Assembly: GCF_030269765.1 (NCBI RefSeq)
Contig: NZ_BSTX01000005.1
Coordinates: 124,001 to 188,000, forward strand
Source: Actinorhabdospora filicis
Lineage (GTDB): Bacteria > Actinomycetota > Actinomycetes > Mycobacteriales > Micromonosporaceae
Direction: 5' to 3'
DNA: 64,000 nucleotides
The notes under the pieces are model-generated. The model did not search any database. It saw nothing but the letters and a program-made list of their open reading frames with translations, and was not told the origin of the DNA. The translations under genes were made by a program, and so were the position numbers. Each line of letters begins with the position of its first letter. The stretch's first letter is position 1. Of this stretch, positions 41,860 through 50,502 are shown piece by piece.

Positions 41860-41985
41860 CGGGCTCCCCCACTCCATATGGCGCGTCGCCGGGCGTGTCC
41901 GCCCGGCGACCGAGGGTGATGACGGTTGCGGCCGCCGTCCCGTGGCACGCGGAACCCACCGGGGTCCAGGCCCGGGACGACGGAA

Positions 41986-43308
41986 CTAATCACCGTGTCG
42001 GCAGTTCTCTTGCGTGGGCGGCGGGGCCGAGGCCGACGGGTCCGGCGAGGGCGACGACGTTCCCGAGGAGGGCGAGGACGTCGGGCACAGCGGGAGCAGG
42101 TTGGTGTTGCTCGGGTCGGTCGAGGTGAGCTCGGCCAGGATCTCCCGCGCCTTGGTCAGGCTGTCGGCGCTGATGCCCTTCTCCACGTTGGCGCGCGCGA
42201 CCTCGTTGAGGTCGGCGACGCGGGTGGCGCTCTCCATTTCGAGCTTGGAGAAGGACAGGCCCGCGATCGTGCCGGGGACGCCCCGGAAGATCGCCACGTG
42301 CCCGGAGGGGGCCGCGCCCACGTAGTACTGGGACTGCACGTACAGGTAGCCGCCGGTGGCCAGGACGCCCAGGGCGAGCACGACGACGAGCGTCCACAGC
42401 AGAGTGCGCCGCTTGGAGCGCCGGGGCGGCTCGTTGTCGTCGTCCTCCACGGCGGCCTCGTCGCGGGGGCCGCCGGTGGCGGCGCGCGCGGCGGCCGCGC
42501 GGGCGGCGGGCGAGGACGGGTCGGCGGAGGTGACGCTTCCGCGGTCGCGCGCGGCGGCGCCGCCCACGATGGGGCGTCCCTCGACGATGTCGGCGTCGGT
42601 GACGTCGGCGACGATCACGGTGATGTTGTCGGGGCCGCCGCCGCGCAGCGCGAGCTGCACGAGCCGTTCGGTGGCCTCGCCGGGGTCGGCGAACTCGCGG
42701 AGGGTCTGCGCGATCGTCTCGTCGCTGACCACGCCGGAGAGCCCGTCGGAGCACAGGAGGTAGCGGTCGCCGGGGTGCGGGTCGAAGGTCTCGGCGACGG
42801 GGTCCAGTTCGCCGGTGCCGAGCGCGCGCATGATCAGCGAGCGCTGCGGGTGGACCGACGCCTCCTCCGGGGTGATGCGGCCTTCGTCCACGAGCATCTG
42901 GACGTAGGTGTCGTCACGCGTGATCTGGGTGAGGATCCCGCCGCGGTAGCGGTAGGCTCGGGAGTCCCCGATGTTGATCATGCCGATGGTGGAGCCGCCG
43001 AACAGGAAGGCGACCAGGGTCGTGCCCATGCCCTCCATGTGCGGGTTCTCGTCGACGGTCGCGCGGATGCGGTCGTTGGCCTCAAGCGCGGCGTCGGAGA
43101 GCGCGTCGGCGAGATTGCCTCGCGGCACGTCCTCGTCCAGGGTGGACAGAGTGGCGATGGCGATGTTGCTGGCGACGTCACCGGCGGCCATGCCGCCCAT
43201 GCCGTCGGCGACGGCCAACAGCCTCGGTCCGGCGTACACCGAGTCCTGGTTGCCGTCGCGAATCAGGCCGCGATCGGATTTCGCGGCGTATCGCAGAGTC
43301 AATGTCAT
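41986..43308 (-). CDS. pstP: PP2C-type protein phosphatase PstP
   Basis: Dephosphorylates PknA/PknB and their substrates. 440 residues: PP2C domain (1-235) with metal Asp in GNQDS and VADGMGG and the GGPDNITVIV core, a membrane helix (about 308-330), then an extracellular Ser/Pro-rich tail. The start overlaps the end of fhaB by four bases. Part of the fhaA-fhaB-pstP-rodA-pbpA-pknA-pknB set. Confidence 0.94.
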   Translation of the reverse strand: MTLTLRYAAKSDRGLIRDGNQDSVYAGPRLLAVADGMGGMAAGDVASNIAIATLSTLDEDVPRGNLADALSDAALEANDRIRATVDENPHMEGMGTTLVAFLFGGSTIGMINIGDSRAYRYRGGILTQITRDDTYVQMLVDEGRITPEEASVHPQRSLIMRALGTGELDPVAETFDPHPGDRYLLCSDGLSGVVSDETIAQTLREFADPGEATERLVQLALRGGGPDNITVIVADVTDADIVEGRPIVGGAAARDRGSVTSADPSSPAARAAAARAATGGPRDEAAVEDDDNEPPRRSKRRTLLWTLVVVLALGVLATGGYLYVQSQYYVGAAPSGHVAIFRGVPGTIAGLSFSKLEMESATRVADLNEVARANVEKGISADSLTKAREILAELTSTDPSNTNLLPLCPTSSPSSGTSSPSPDPSASAPPPTQENCRHGD

Positions 43309-43772
43309 GGGCGCAGCTCGAAACTGGTGCGGCCGATCCGGATCGGAACACCGAGGGGAACGGGAGTTGGTCCGCTGACCTTAGCGCGATCCAGGTATGT
43401 GCCGTTGGTCGAGTTGAGGTCCTCCAGGTACCACTCGCCCTCCCGCGGCACCAGGCGCGCGTGGCGGCTGGACGCGTAGTCATCGGTGATGACCAGAGTG
43501 GAGTCGGGCGCGCGGCCCATGGTGATGGGCGCGCCTTCGAGGAGGATGGATCGTCCCTTCAGCTCGCCGCCGGTCACCACGAGGTGGCGCGCGACGCGAG
43601 GCGCCCGCCGCCCGCCGGGCGGTGACCCGACCGACGGGGGCGCGGCCACGACCTTCCCCGCGCGGCTGGCCGCGTAGGCGTCGTTGCGGATCGTGCGCAC
43701 GACGGCGAAGACGAAGACCCACAGGAGCAACAGGAAGCCGAAACGGGTGACCGTGAAGACGATCTCGGGCAC
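43305..43772 (-). CDS. fhaB: FHA-domain protein FhaB (FipA)
   Basis: 155 residues. N-terminal membrane helix (about 8-28) then an FHA domain (70-150) with the GR, SSRHA and NSTNGTY signature that binds phosphothreonine. In mycobacteria it links PknA/PknB signalling to FtsZ-FtsQ. Four-base overlap with pstP. Confidence 0.93.
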   Translation of the reverse strand: MPEIVFTVTRFGFLLLLWVFVFAVVRTIRNDAYAASRAGKVVAAPPSVGSPPGGRRAPRVARHLVVTGGELKGRSILLEGAPITMGRAPDSTLVITDDYASSRHARLVPREGEWYLEDLNSTNGTYLDRAKVSGPTPVPLGVPIRIGRTSFELRP

Positions 43773-43787
43773 GTCCTGGTCTCCGCT

Positions 43788-44519
43788 CTACTGATCCAGG
43801 TGAAGGGTCAGGGAGGTGGTGCCGAGCTGGATCACGTCGCCGAGCCGGATGGCCACGGTCGTGATCCGCTGCCCGTTGACGAGGGTGCCGTTGGTGGAGC
43901 CGAGGTCGGTGACCAGAACCTGGTTGCCGTCGTAGTCGACGCGCGCGTGCCGGCGGCTTATTCCGACGTCGGGGAGCCGGATCTGCGCCTGCTCGCCGCG
44001 CCCGATGGTGGTCTGGCCCATGGCGATCGCGTACTGGCGTCCGTCACCGGAGATCAGCTTCGCGCCGGCCGGGGTCCCCATCGGCATGCCGGGCTGCTGC
44101 CCGTAGCCCTGGTCGGGGCCGTACCCGGGGGGCGGAGGCGGTCCGTCCCCGGTGGACACCTCGGCGGTCACCCGGAACATGCCCGTGTCGAGCCCGCCGC
44201 CGCGCTCCACCTCGACGATGACGTCGCCGTAGACGGTCCACCCGTGCTCACCGATGTACTCGGCCTGCGACTGCGCCAGCTCCTGCGCCAGCGCTGCGGC
44301 GTAGGGCGCGAGCCGGTCGTGGTCGGCCGGGGACAGGTCGATCACGTAGCGGTTGGGAACCAGGGTGCGTCCCCCGGCGAGGATCGCCTTGTGCGCCTCG
44401 GCCTCGCGCTGCATGGCGCTGGCCACCTCGACCGGGTGAACAACGCCTTTGAACATCTTGGCGAAGGCACCCTCGAACATGCCCTCCAACCGCTTCTCAA
44501 AGCGTTGCAGAACGCTCAC
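43788..44519 (-). CDS. fhaA: FhaA: DUF3662 plus FHA domain
   Basis: 243 residues. DUF3662 domain (about 3-125), a short Pro/Gly-rich linker, then an FHA domain (165-240) with IGR, SRRHA and GSTNGT. Binds phosphorylated kinase and integral-membrane partners controlling cell-wall synthesis. GTG start at 44519 just after the short FhaA promoter region. First gene of the minus-strand operon. Confidence 0.94.
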   Translation of the reverse strand: MSVLQRFEKRLEGMFEGAFAKMFKGVVHPVEVASAMQREAEAHKAILAGGRTLVPNRYVIDLSPADHDRLAPYAAALAQELAQSQAEYIGEHGWTVYGDVIVEVERGGGLDTGMFRVTAEVSTGDGPPPPPGYGPDQGYGQQPGMPMGTPAGAKLISGDGRQYAIAMGQTTIGRGEQAQIRLPDVGISRRHARVDYDGNQVLVTDLGSTNGTLVNGQRITTVAIRLGDVIQLGTTSLTLHLDQ

Positions 44520-44829
44520 CGGCTCCTCCTGTCGTGTCCTAGGCCTTGATGGTATCGGGCGCTGTCACACGGGGCGGGGGCAAGCGTACGGTTCGTGCTA
44601 CTCTTTCGCGGCTTTTACGCAGGTGGCGCGCATTGTGTCGGGTCTGCCCTCGGGACCGCCTCGCTGGCCAGGTTAGACTTCCGGCGGCCGGGCCCGGTCG
44701 CCGGGACGGCCCTGTTTTTCGCGCCCCGATCTTGGTAGCGGCCCCTGACCGGATACCCGGTTGGAGCCGCCCCGGGGAGGCTGTTAGAGTTCATCTCGCT
44801 TCACCGCCAAGGCGGGGAAGTCCACTTCT
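44520..44829. other. Divergent spacer between fhaA and tRNA-Leu
   Basis: 310 bases without a gene. It must hold the fhaA operon promoter on the minus strand and the tRNA promoter on the plus strand; only the tRNA promoter was recognised. Confidence 0.5.
44761..44790 (+). promoter_or_regulatory. Promoter of tRNA-Leu
   Basis: TTGGAG (44761-44766), 18-base spacer, TAGAGT (44785-44790), 39 bases upstream of the mature tRNA. Confidence 0.55.
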
Positions 44830-44915
44830 GGGGAAGTGGCGGAATGGCAGACGCGCACGGTTCAGGTCCGTGTGTCCGAAAGGACGTGGGGGTTCAACTC
44901 CCCCCTTCCCCACCA
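44830..44915 (+). tRNA. tRNA-Leu (anticodon CAG)
   Basis: 86 bases including encoded CCA. Acceptor GGGGAAG / CTTCCCC, D arm with GGCGGAATGGCAGAC, anticodon loop TTCAGGT on a CACGG/CCGTG stem, long variable arm GTCC-GAAA-GGAC as in class II tRNAs, and T arm GGGGG-TTCAACT-CCCCC. Reads CUG codons, the main leucine codon in G+C-rich genomes. The conserved neighbour of fhaA in actinobacteria. Confidence 0.97.
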
Positions 44916-44918
44916 TCG

Positions 44919-44947
44919 CCCGCCGGTCTTAGGACCGGCGGGTTTTT
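44919..44947 (+). terminator. Terminator after tRNA-Leu
   Basis: CCCGCCGGTC / GACCGGCGGG, perfect 10-bp stem, TTAG loop, then five T residues. Confidence 0.95.
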
Positions 44948-45325
44948 GCTTGCCCGCGTTCTGTGTCTCGCAGTGCCGTTTCCGGCAGTCCGCGCCCGCC
45001 CGTCACGGTCTTGAGAACGGAGTGTGGCGCTCGTCATGCCGGGGGATCGAAGCCCGCTCGCGGTGCGAGGGGCTGGTGCCACGCGGGGGGAAGAGAGGCG
45101 CGTGGGGACGGGGCAAGGCCGCGCCCGTCGCGCCGGGCGGGTCGAGGTCCGCTCACGATGCGGGGGTGCCACGCGGGGAGCAGGGCCGTGCCCGTCGCGC
45201 CGGGCGGGTCGAACTCGTGGTGCCGGGGCGGGGAAGAGAGGCGGGCGAGCAGGGTCTCCCGCGAGCCTCGACCGTCGCGCGTGGCCGAGGCCGCTTCGGC
45301 CCTGCGGCCCTAGAGCCCTGGGACC
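44948..45325. repeat. Gene-free region with interleaved short repeats
   Basis: No supported gene. CCCGTCGCGCCGGGCGGGTCGA-type 22-mers lie at 45124-45145 and 45191-45212; GGTGCCACGCGGGG at 45075-45088 and 45165-45178; GGGGAAGAGAGGCG at 45087-45100 and 45230-45243. They look like a decayed mosaic of short repeats after the tRNA gene. Confidence 0.55.
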
Positions 45326-45937
45326 CTAGGGCCCCAGTACTCCTTTCTCCATGGCCGCCATCACCGCCGCCGTGCGGTCCTTGACGCCGAGCTTGGCGAA
45401 GACACTGGTCAGGTGGCTCTTCACGGTGGCCTCGCCGATGAACAGCTCGCGGCCGATCTCCGGGTTGGACAGTCCCCGCGCCACCGCGCGCAGGACCTCC
45501 AGCTCGCGCGGCGAGAGGCCGCGGGCCCGCACGTGCGCCACCAGGCGGGCCGCCACGCCCTCGGCCAGCACCGTCTCGCCCCGGGCGGCGGCCGCGACCG
45601 CGTCGGCCAGGGCGCGGCGGGGCGTGTCCTTGAGCAGGTAGCCGGTGGCTCCCGCGGCCACCGCGCGGGCGACGTCGGCGTCGGTGTCGTAGGTGGTCAG
45701 GATCAGCACGGTGGCCCAGGCCCCGGCGGTGATGCGGGCGGTCGCCTCCACACCGTCCATGCCGGGCATGCGCAGGTCCATCAGCACCACCGAGGGCCGC
45801 AGCGCCTCGGCCAGCCGGACGGCCTCCCCGCCGTCCCCGGCCTCGCCGAGGACCTCGACGCCCTCGGCCTCCAGGACCGCGCGCAGCCCCTCGCGGACGA
45901 TCGGATGGTCGTCGGCGATGACCACGGTCACGGTCAC
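45326..45937 (-). CDS. LuxR/NarL-type response regulator
   Basis: 203 residues. Receiver domain with Asp9/Asp10, phospho-acceptor Asp54 (VLMDLRMPG) and Lys103; LuxR-type helix-turn-helix (138-200, LSPRELEVLRAVARGLSNPEIG cut at 138-160). The GTG start at 45937 overlaps the histidine kinase stop. Two-component system for an unknown signal. Confidence 0.93.
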   Translation of the reverse strand: MTVTVVIADDHPIVREGLRAVLEAEGVEVLGEAGDGGEAVRLAEALRPSVVLMDLRMPGMDGVEATARITAGAWATVLILTTYDTDADVARAVAAGATGYLLKDTPRRALADAVAAAARGETVLAEGVAARLVAHVRARGLSPRELEVLRAVARGLSNPEIGRELFIGEATVKSHLTSVFAKLGVKDRTAAVMAAMEKGVLGP

Positions 45938-47073
45938 AGCGGCAGCTCTCCCCGCACGACCGTGCCGTGGCCGGGCGCCGACTCCACCGACAGGGACCCG
46001 GCCAGCTCGGCGAAGCGCTCGCGCATCCCCCACAGCCCGTTGCCCTGGGGCGCGTCGCGGGTGAAGCCGCAGCCGTCGTCGCGGACGACCAGCCGCACGA
46101 CGGCCTCGCCGTACTCCAGCTCGACGCGCGTCCGGGTGGCGCCGGCGTGGCGGGCGGCGTTGGCCAGGGCCTCCTGCGTGGTCCGCAGGATCGCGACCTC
46201 GGCGTGCGTCTCCAGGGGCCGCGCCTCCCCGGTCACCGCGAGGCTCGCGTGCTCGTGCCGGGCCAGGACCAGCCGCAGCGCCTCCCCGAGGGAGTCGCGC
46301 AGGTCCGGCGGGCGCAGGGCGGCGACGAGGGCGCGCGCCTCGGCGAGGTTCTCGGCGGCGGTGCGGTGCGCGCGGCGGATGCGCTCGACGGCGGCGTCGG
46401 GGCGTTCGCGGACGTCGTCGGCGGCCACGTCCAGCAGCATGATGATCGCGGCGAGCCCCTGGGCGACGGTGTCGTGGATGTCGCGGGCCAGGCGCTGCCG
46501 CTCGGCGAGGACGCCCGTCTCGCGCGCGGCCTCGGCCAGGCGGGTGCGGGCGGTGTCGAGCTCGGCGATGAGGCGGGCGCGTTCCTCGCTCTGCCGGACG
46601 ATGCGGTTGATCCAGGTACCCAGCAGCCACGCGCTGAACAGGGAGGCCAGGCCGATGCCGGTGGCGGCCCACAGGTCGGCGCCGCTCTGCCGGATGAGCG
46701 TGGCGGCGGTCCCGGAGGCCGCCAGCGCCGAGGCGATGAGCGCCCGGCGGGTGGGCAGCAGCGCCCAGATGTGCGGGTACAGCAGGAAGAAGAGGATGGA
46801 GCCGATGCTGGTGAGCGCGAACAGCCCGACGGTCAGCGGCAGCGCCAGCGCGATGTAGGCCAGTCCGCGCGCGGCGTCGTCCCTGCCGAGGGCACGGGAG
46901 CCGAGGGCGAGGTAGGCGGCGGCGATCGCGGCGAGCACGCCCAGCGCGATCGCCTTGCGGAGTGACCCGGCGTCCGGGTCGAAGACGATGAGGACGGCGG
47001 TCAGGGCGGCGAGCGCGGTGAAGACCAGGTGCCAGCCGCCGATGCCGCGATGCCAGGCGTTCGCCTCGGACAT
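45934..47073 (-). CDS. Sensor histidine kinase (HisKA_3 type)
   Basis: 379 residues. About six membrane helices (15-155) with no recognisable extracellular sensor, a dimerisation domain with phospho-acceptor His200 in RQRLARDIHDTVAQG, and an HATPase domain with DDGCGF and GLWGMRER. ATG 47073; the frame continues upstream with an Arg-rich stretch that is not part of the protein. Coupled to the response regulator by the GTGA overlap. Confidence 0.92.
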   Translation of the reverse strand: MSEANAWHRGIGGWHLVFTALAALTAVLIVFDPDAGSLRKAIALGVLAAIAAAYLALGSRALGRDDAARGLAYIALALPLTVGLFALTSIGSILFFLLYPHIWALLPTRRALIASALAASGTAATLIRQSGADLWAATGIGLASLFSAWLLGTWINRIVRQSEERARLIAELDTARTRLAEAARETGVLAERQRLARDIHDTVAQGLAAIIMLLDVAADDVRERPDAAVERIRRAHRTAAENLAEARALVAALRPPDLRDSLGEALRLVLARHEHASLAVTGEARPLETHAEVAILRTTQEALANAARHAGATRTRVELEYGEAVVRLVVRDDGCGFTRDAPQGNGLWGMRERFAELAGSLSVESAPGHGTVVRGELPL

Positions 47074-47183
47074 GGCGACAGTATCGCCGCGCCGGGCCGC
47101 GCGCGCCATCCGCCGACAGTCGCACCCGGGAATCCGTCCACGGTGGACTACCAGGCGGGCGGCGACCGGCGGAGCCTGGCGGT

Positions 47184-47360
47184 ATGGACCGTAAGACCTC
47201 CGGCAAGATCCTCGTCGCCCTGTCCATCGTCTACGGCGTGAGCGTGGCCGCGCTGGCCTATTTCGACGTGACCTGGATGGGCGGCTTCGCCGTCGTCGGC
47301 GCGCTCGCGATGGGCGCGCTGTGGGCGCTGTGGGGCGTTTTCGTGCGCCCCAGGGATTGA
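47184..47360 (+). CDS. Small two-helix membrane protein
   Basis: 58 residues from ATG 47184, with two hydrophobic segments (about 9-27 and 32-52) separated by a short DVTWMGG loop; basic first residues (MDRKTSGK). Divergent from the histidine kinase gene. No family recognised; the short length and lack of a clear ribosome site lower confidence, though the composition is that of a real membrane protein. Confidence 0.6.
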   Translation: MDRKTSGKILVALSIVYGVSVAALAYFDVTWMGGFAVVGALAMGALWALWGVFVRPRD

Positions 47361-47398
47361 GGACTCGATCCGTCCGCAATCCTCGTTAGCGTGAGCGC

Positions 47399-48448
47399 AT
47401 GGCCTTGACCGACCGCGTGCTCACCCGCGCCACCCTCCACCGGCAGTTGCTCACCGGCCGCGCCCCCATGGGCGCGGTCGCGGCGATCGGGCACCTGGCC
47501 GGTCTCCAGGGGCAGGAACCCAACTCGCCCTACCTGGCGCTGTGGGCGCGGCTGCGCGGCTTCTCCCGCGACGAGCTGACCGGCGCGCTGCACGAGCGCT
47601 CGGTGGTGCGGGGGACGCTGTTCCGCGGCACGCAGCACCTGGTCACCGGTGACGACTACGCGTGGATGCGGCCGCTGATCGGCGGTTCCCTCGGCGGGCG
47701 GTTCACCAGGGACCTGGCCGCGATCGGCAAGGACGAGCTGGCGGAGGCCGTCCGCGAGATCCTCGCCGGGCGCAGCCTGACCCGTCCGCAGCTGCGGGAC
47801 GCGCTGCTGGAGCGCTGGCCCGGGACGGACCGGATCGCCATGGCCTACGCCGCGCAGTTCCTGGTGGCGCTGCTGCACCCGCCGCCCTCGGGCGTGTGGA
47901 ACTCCGGGCGGGCCGTCCCGATGGTCCTCGCCGAGGAGTGGCTGGGGCGTCCCCTCACGACCGCGCCGGTGGCCGACCTCGTCCGCCGCTACCTGGCCGC
48001 CTTCGGGCCCGCCACGGTCAAGGACGTGCAGGCCTGGTCGGGGCTGACGCGCCTGAGCGAGGTCCTGCCGGTCATGGGCTTGCGCACCTATGCGGCGAGT
48101 GACGGGCGCGTCCTCTACGACCTGCCCGAGCTGGACCTGCCGGACGCCGACCTGCCGCTGCCGGTGCGGATCCTGCCCGACTTCGACCAGCTCATGGTCT
48201 CCTTCGCCGACCGGCGCCGGGTCATGGACGACGACGTGCGCGCCAAGGTGTGCGTGGGCGCGGTCATCGCCCCCACGATCCTGGTGGACGGCCGGGTCGC
48301 GGCGATGTGGCGGCTGAGCGGCAAGCGCGTCTTCGAGGTGATCTCCCTGCGGCACCTGCCCGCCGGGACCCGCGCCGACATCGAGGCCGAGGCCACCGCC
48401 CTGCTGTCCTTCATGGACGTCGAGGACGGCGAGGTCCGCTTCACCTGA
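47399..48448 (+). CDS. AlkZ-like DNA glycosylase family protein (HTH_42)
   Basis: 349 residues of winged-helix HTH_42 superfamily. Streptomyces AlkZ, which unhooks azinomycin interstrand crosslinks, uses a Q-x-Q motif at positions 37 and 39; here HLAGLQGQE gives Gln37-Gly38-Gln39. The middle residue is Gly, not the aliphatic of AlkZ. The family is common next to biosynthetic clusters and in genome defence against alkylation. Its C-terminus overlaps the converging LysR gene by eight bases. Substrate unproven. Confidence 0.8.
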   Translation: MALTDRVLTRATLHRQLLTGRAPMGAVAAIGHLAGLQGQEPNSPYLALWARLRGFSRDELTGALHERSVVRGTLFRGTQHLVTGDDYAWMRPLIGGSLGGRFTRDLAAIGKDELAEAVREILAGRSLTRPQLRDALLERWPGTDRIAMAYAAQFLVALLHPPPSGVWNSGRAVPMVLAEEWLGRPLTTAPVADLVRRYLAAFGPATVKDVQAWSGLTRLSEVLPVMGLRTYAASDGRVLYDLPELDLPDADLPLPVRILPDFDQLMVSFADRRRVMDDDVRAKVCVGAVIAPTILVDGRVAAMWRLSGKRVFEVISLRHLPAGTRADIEAEATALLSFMDVEDGEVRFT

Positions 48449-49319
48449 CCGCGCGCAGCTCCCGGATCAGCGCCCGCACGCCCGCCGTGGCCGCCGCGCC
48501 CGGCGTCGTCACGTACCCCACCCGCCGGGTCGGGCCGTCGGCGCCGAGATCGCGGGCCACCAGGCCCGCGGGCGCGCCCGGCATCGACAGCTCCGGGACC
48601 ACCGCCATGCCCATCCCCGCCGCCACCATCGACAGCACGACCCCGTCGTCCTCGGCGGTCACCGTGGCGCGGGGCAGCCAGTCCTGCCGCGACCACCAGT
48701 CGCGGGTGTAGGACGAGCAGTTCTCCGGCCAGTCGATCAGCCGCAGCTCGCGCGGCTCGGCGCCGCGCGGGTGGACCAGCACGTACCGCTCCTCCAGGAT
48801 CGTCCCGGTCAGCAGACCCTTCGGCAGGTCGTGGTTACCCTCGTTCAAGGTGGCGATGCCCAGGTCGGCGCGACCGGCGGCGACCTCACCGGCGGTGCCC
48901 GCGCCCAGCTCGGGCACGATGGCCACCTGCGCGGCCAGGTCCGGGTACCGCGAGCGCAGCCGCTCCAGGACCCCGGGCAGGACCTGCGCGGCGGCGCTGC
49001 GGAACGAGGCGATCCGCAGGGTGCCGGTCACCTCGCCGGAGACGGCCGCGCGGACCTCGCCGGGCATGCCGTCCAGCAGCCGCAGGATCTGCCGGGCCTG
49101 CGCGACGGCGCGCTCGCCGGGTTCGGTGGGCGTCGCGCCGTGGCGTCCCCGGTCGAACAGGACCGCGCCGAGTTTGCGCTCGGCGGTGCGCACGGAGTGG
49201 GAGACGGCGGACTGGGTCAGGCCGAGGCGCTGCCCGGCCGCGCCGAAGCCCCTGGCGTCGGCCACGGTGACCAGGACGCGAAGCTCATTGAAGTGCAGTC
49301 CGTTCGGGGCGAGGCTCAC
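48441..49319 (-). CDS. LysR-family transcriptional regulator
   Basis: 292 residues with winged HTH (FNELRVLVTVADARGFGAAG then GLTQSAVSHSVRTAERKLG, 10-50) and a substrate-binding domain. GTG 49319. Divergent from the oxidoreductase at 49423 across 103 bases, so probably its regulator. Confidence 0.9.
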   Translation of the reverse strand: MSLAPNGLHFNELRVLVTVADARGFGAAGQRLGLTQSAVSHSVRTAERKLGAVLFDRGRHGATPTEPGERAVAQARQILRLLDGMPGEVRAAVSGEVTGTLRIASFRSAAAQVLPGVLERLRSRYPDLAAQVAIVPELGAGTAGEVAAGRADLGIATLNEGNHDLPKGLLTGTILEERYVLVHPRGAEPRELRLIDWPENCSSYTRDWWSRQDWLPRATVTAEDDGVVLSMVAAGMGMAVVPELSMPGAPAGLVARDLGADGPTRRVGYVTTPGAAATAGVRALIRELRAVR

Positions 49320-49422
49320 CCGGCCAATCTAGCTCGCACCATGAGCGCGATTCATGCAAGCGCCGGTTCCATCGACGCCGATGTCTGTATGGGGAGGCGC
49401 TCGCGGACGTAGGAATACGTCC

Positions 49423-50418
49423 ATGACGACCGCGATCACCGTGCACCAGGTCCGCCGCCCCGCCCCCGGACTGCCCTCTCCCGACGACTTCGCCCTTGTG
49501 TCCGGCCCGCTCCCCGAGACCACCGAGGGCACCGCCCTCGTGGAGAACCTGTACCTCTCCGTCGACCCCTACCACCGGGAGGTCATGGAGGAGGACCCGC
49601 TGCACCAGCCGCTGGAGGGACGCGCGCTCGGCCGCGTGGTGTCCTCCCGCCTGGACGGCCTCCACCCCGGTGACCTGGTCTTCCACCGGCACGGCTGGCG
49701 CACCCACGCCCTGGTGAGCGAGGGCGAGTACAGCCTCCTGCCGGGCTGGGAGGGCGTCCCCCTGCGCACCCGCCTGAGCCTGCTGGGCGGGACCGGGCTG
49801 TCCGCCTACGTCGGCCTGACCCGCATCGCCAAGATCCAGCCCGGCGAGACCGTGTTCGTCTCGGCCGCCGCCGGTGGCGTCGGCACCGCCGTCGGCGTCC
49901 TCGCCAGGCTCATGGGCGCCGGGCGCGTCATCGGCAGCACCGGCTCCCCCGAGAAGGCCCGCCGCCTGGTCGAGGACTTCGGCTTCGACGCCGCCTTCGA
50001 CTACCACGACGGCGTCACCGAGCGGCTGCGCGAGGCCGCCCCCGAGGGCATCGACGTCTTCTTCGACAACGTCGGCGGCGACCATCTCGCCGCGGCCATC
50101 GACGTCCTCAAGCCCCACGGGCGCGTGGCCTGGTGCGGCGCGATCGCCCAGTACAACGACCCCGCCAACCCGCCCGCCGCCCCCTACAACCTCTACGACA
50201 TCGTCGGCAAGTCCATCCGCCTGGAGGGCTTCCTGGTCCGCGACTACCGTCACGTGCAGGAGGAGCTGGAGGAGTTCCTCGTCCCGCACCTGCGCTCCGG
50301 CGCCGCCGTGCCCGCCGAGACCGTCGTCGAGGGCATCGAGAACATCGTCGAGGCGTTCATCGGGGTCCTGTCGGGTAAGAACATCGGCAAGATGATCGTC
50401 GGCACCGGCCGCGAGTAG
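49423..50418 (+). CDS. Zinc-free MDR-family NADP-dependent oxidoreductase
   Basis: 331 residues, like prostaglandin reductase/YncB-type enzymes that reduce alpha,beta-unsaturated ketones. VSAAAGGVGTAVG (about 146-158) is the nucleotide loop; no zinc-ligand Cys cluster. Start ATG 49423 with AGGA nearby; the frame begins earlier without a ribosome site. Possibly regulated by the divergent LysR protein. Confidence 0.88.
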   Translation: MTTAITVHQVRRPAPGLPSPDDFALVSGPLPETTEGTALVENLYLSVDPYHREVMEEDPLHQPLEGRALGRVVSSRLDGLHPGDLVFHRHGWRTHALVSEGEYSLLPGWEGVPLRTRLSLLGGTGLSAYVGLTRIAKIQPGETVFVSAAAGGVGTAVGVLARLMGAGRVIGSTGSPEKARRLVEDFGFDAAFDYHDGVTERLREAAPEGIDVFFDNVGGDHLAAAIDVLKPHGRVAWCGAIAQYNDPANPPAAPYNLYDIVGKSIRLEGFLVRDYRHVQEELEEFLVPHLRSGAAVPAETVVEGIENIVEAFIGVLSGKNIGKMIVGTGRE

Positions 50419-50437
50419 CCGCGATCACACCCGGCGA

Positions 50438-50464
50438 TGTCACAGCCGGTCCGCCCCGATCGTC
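50438..50464 (+). promoter_or_regulatory. ECF41 promoter of the sigJ-like gene
   Basis: TGTCACA (50438-50444), exactly 16 bases, CGTC (50461-50464). A perfect match to the published ECF41 promoter motif. CGTC also sits in an ATCGT-N7-ACGAT inverted repeat (50459-50475). Points to self-activation of the sigma gene at 50503. Confidence 0.8.
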
Positions 50465-50502
50465 TCGGGAACGATGGCGCGGACCGGCACCGAGGAGCGG
50501 CG

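Noticed and set aside
38933-41959. A 1008-codon PBP fused to the upstream gene
   Set aside because: The first half is an off-frame shadow of rodA; the PBP starts at the GTG overlapping the RodA stop.
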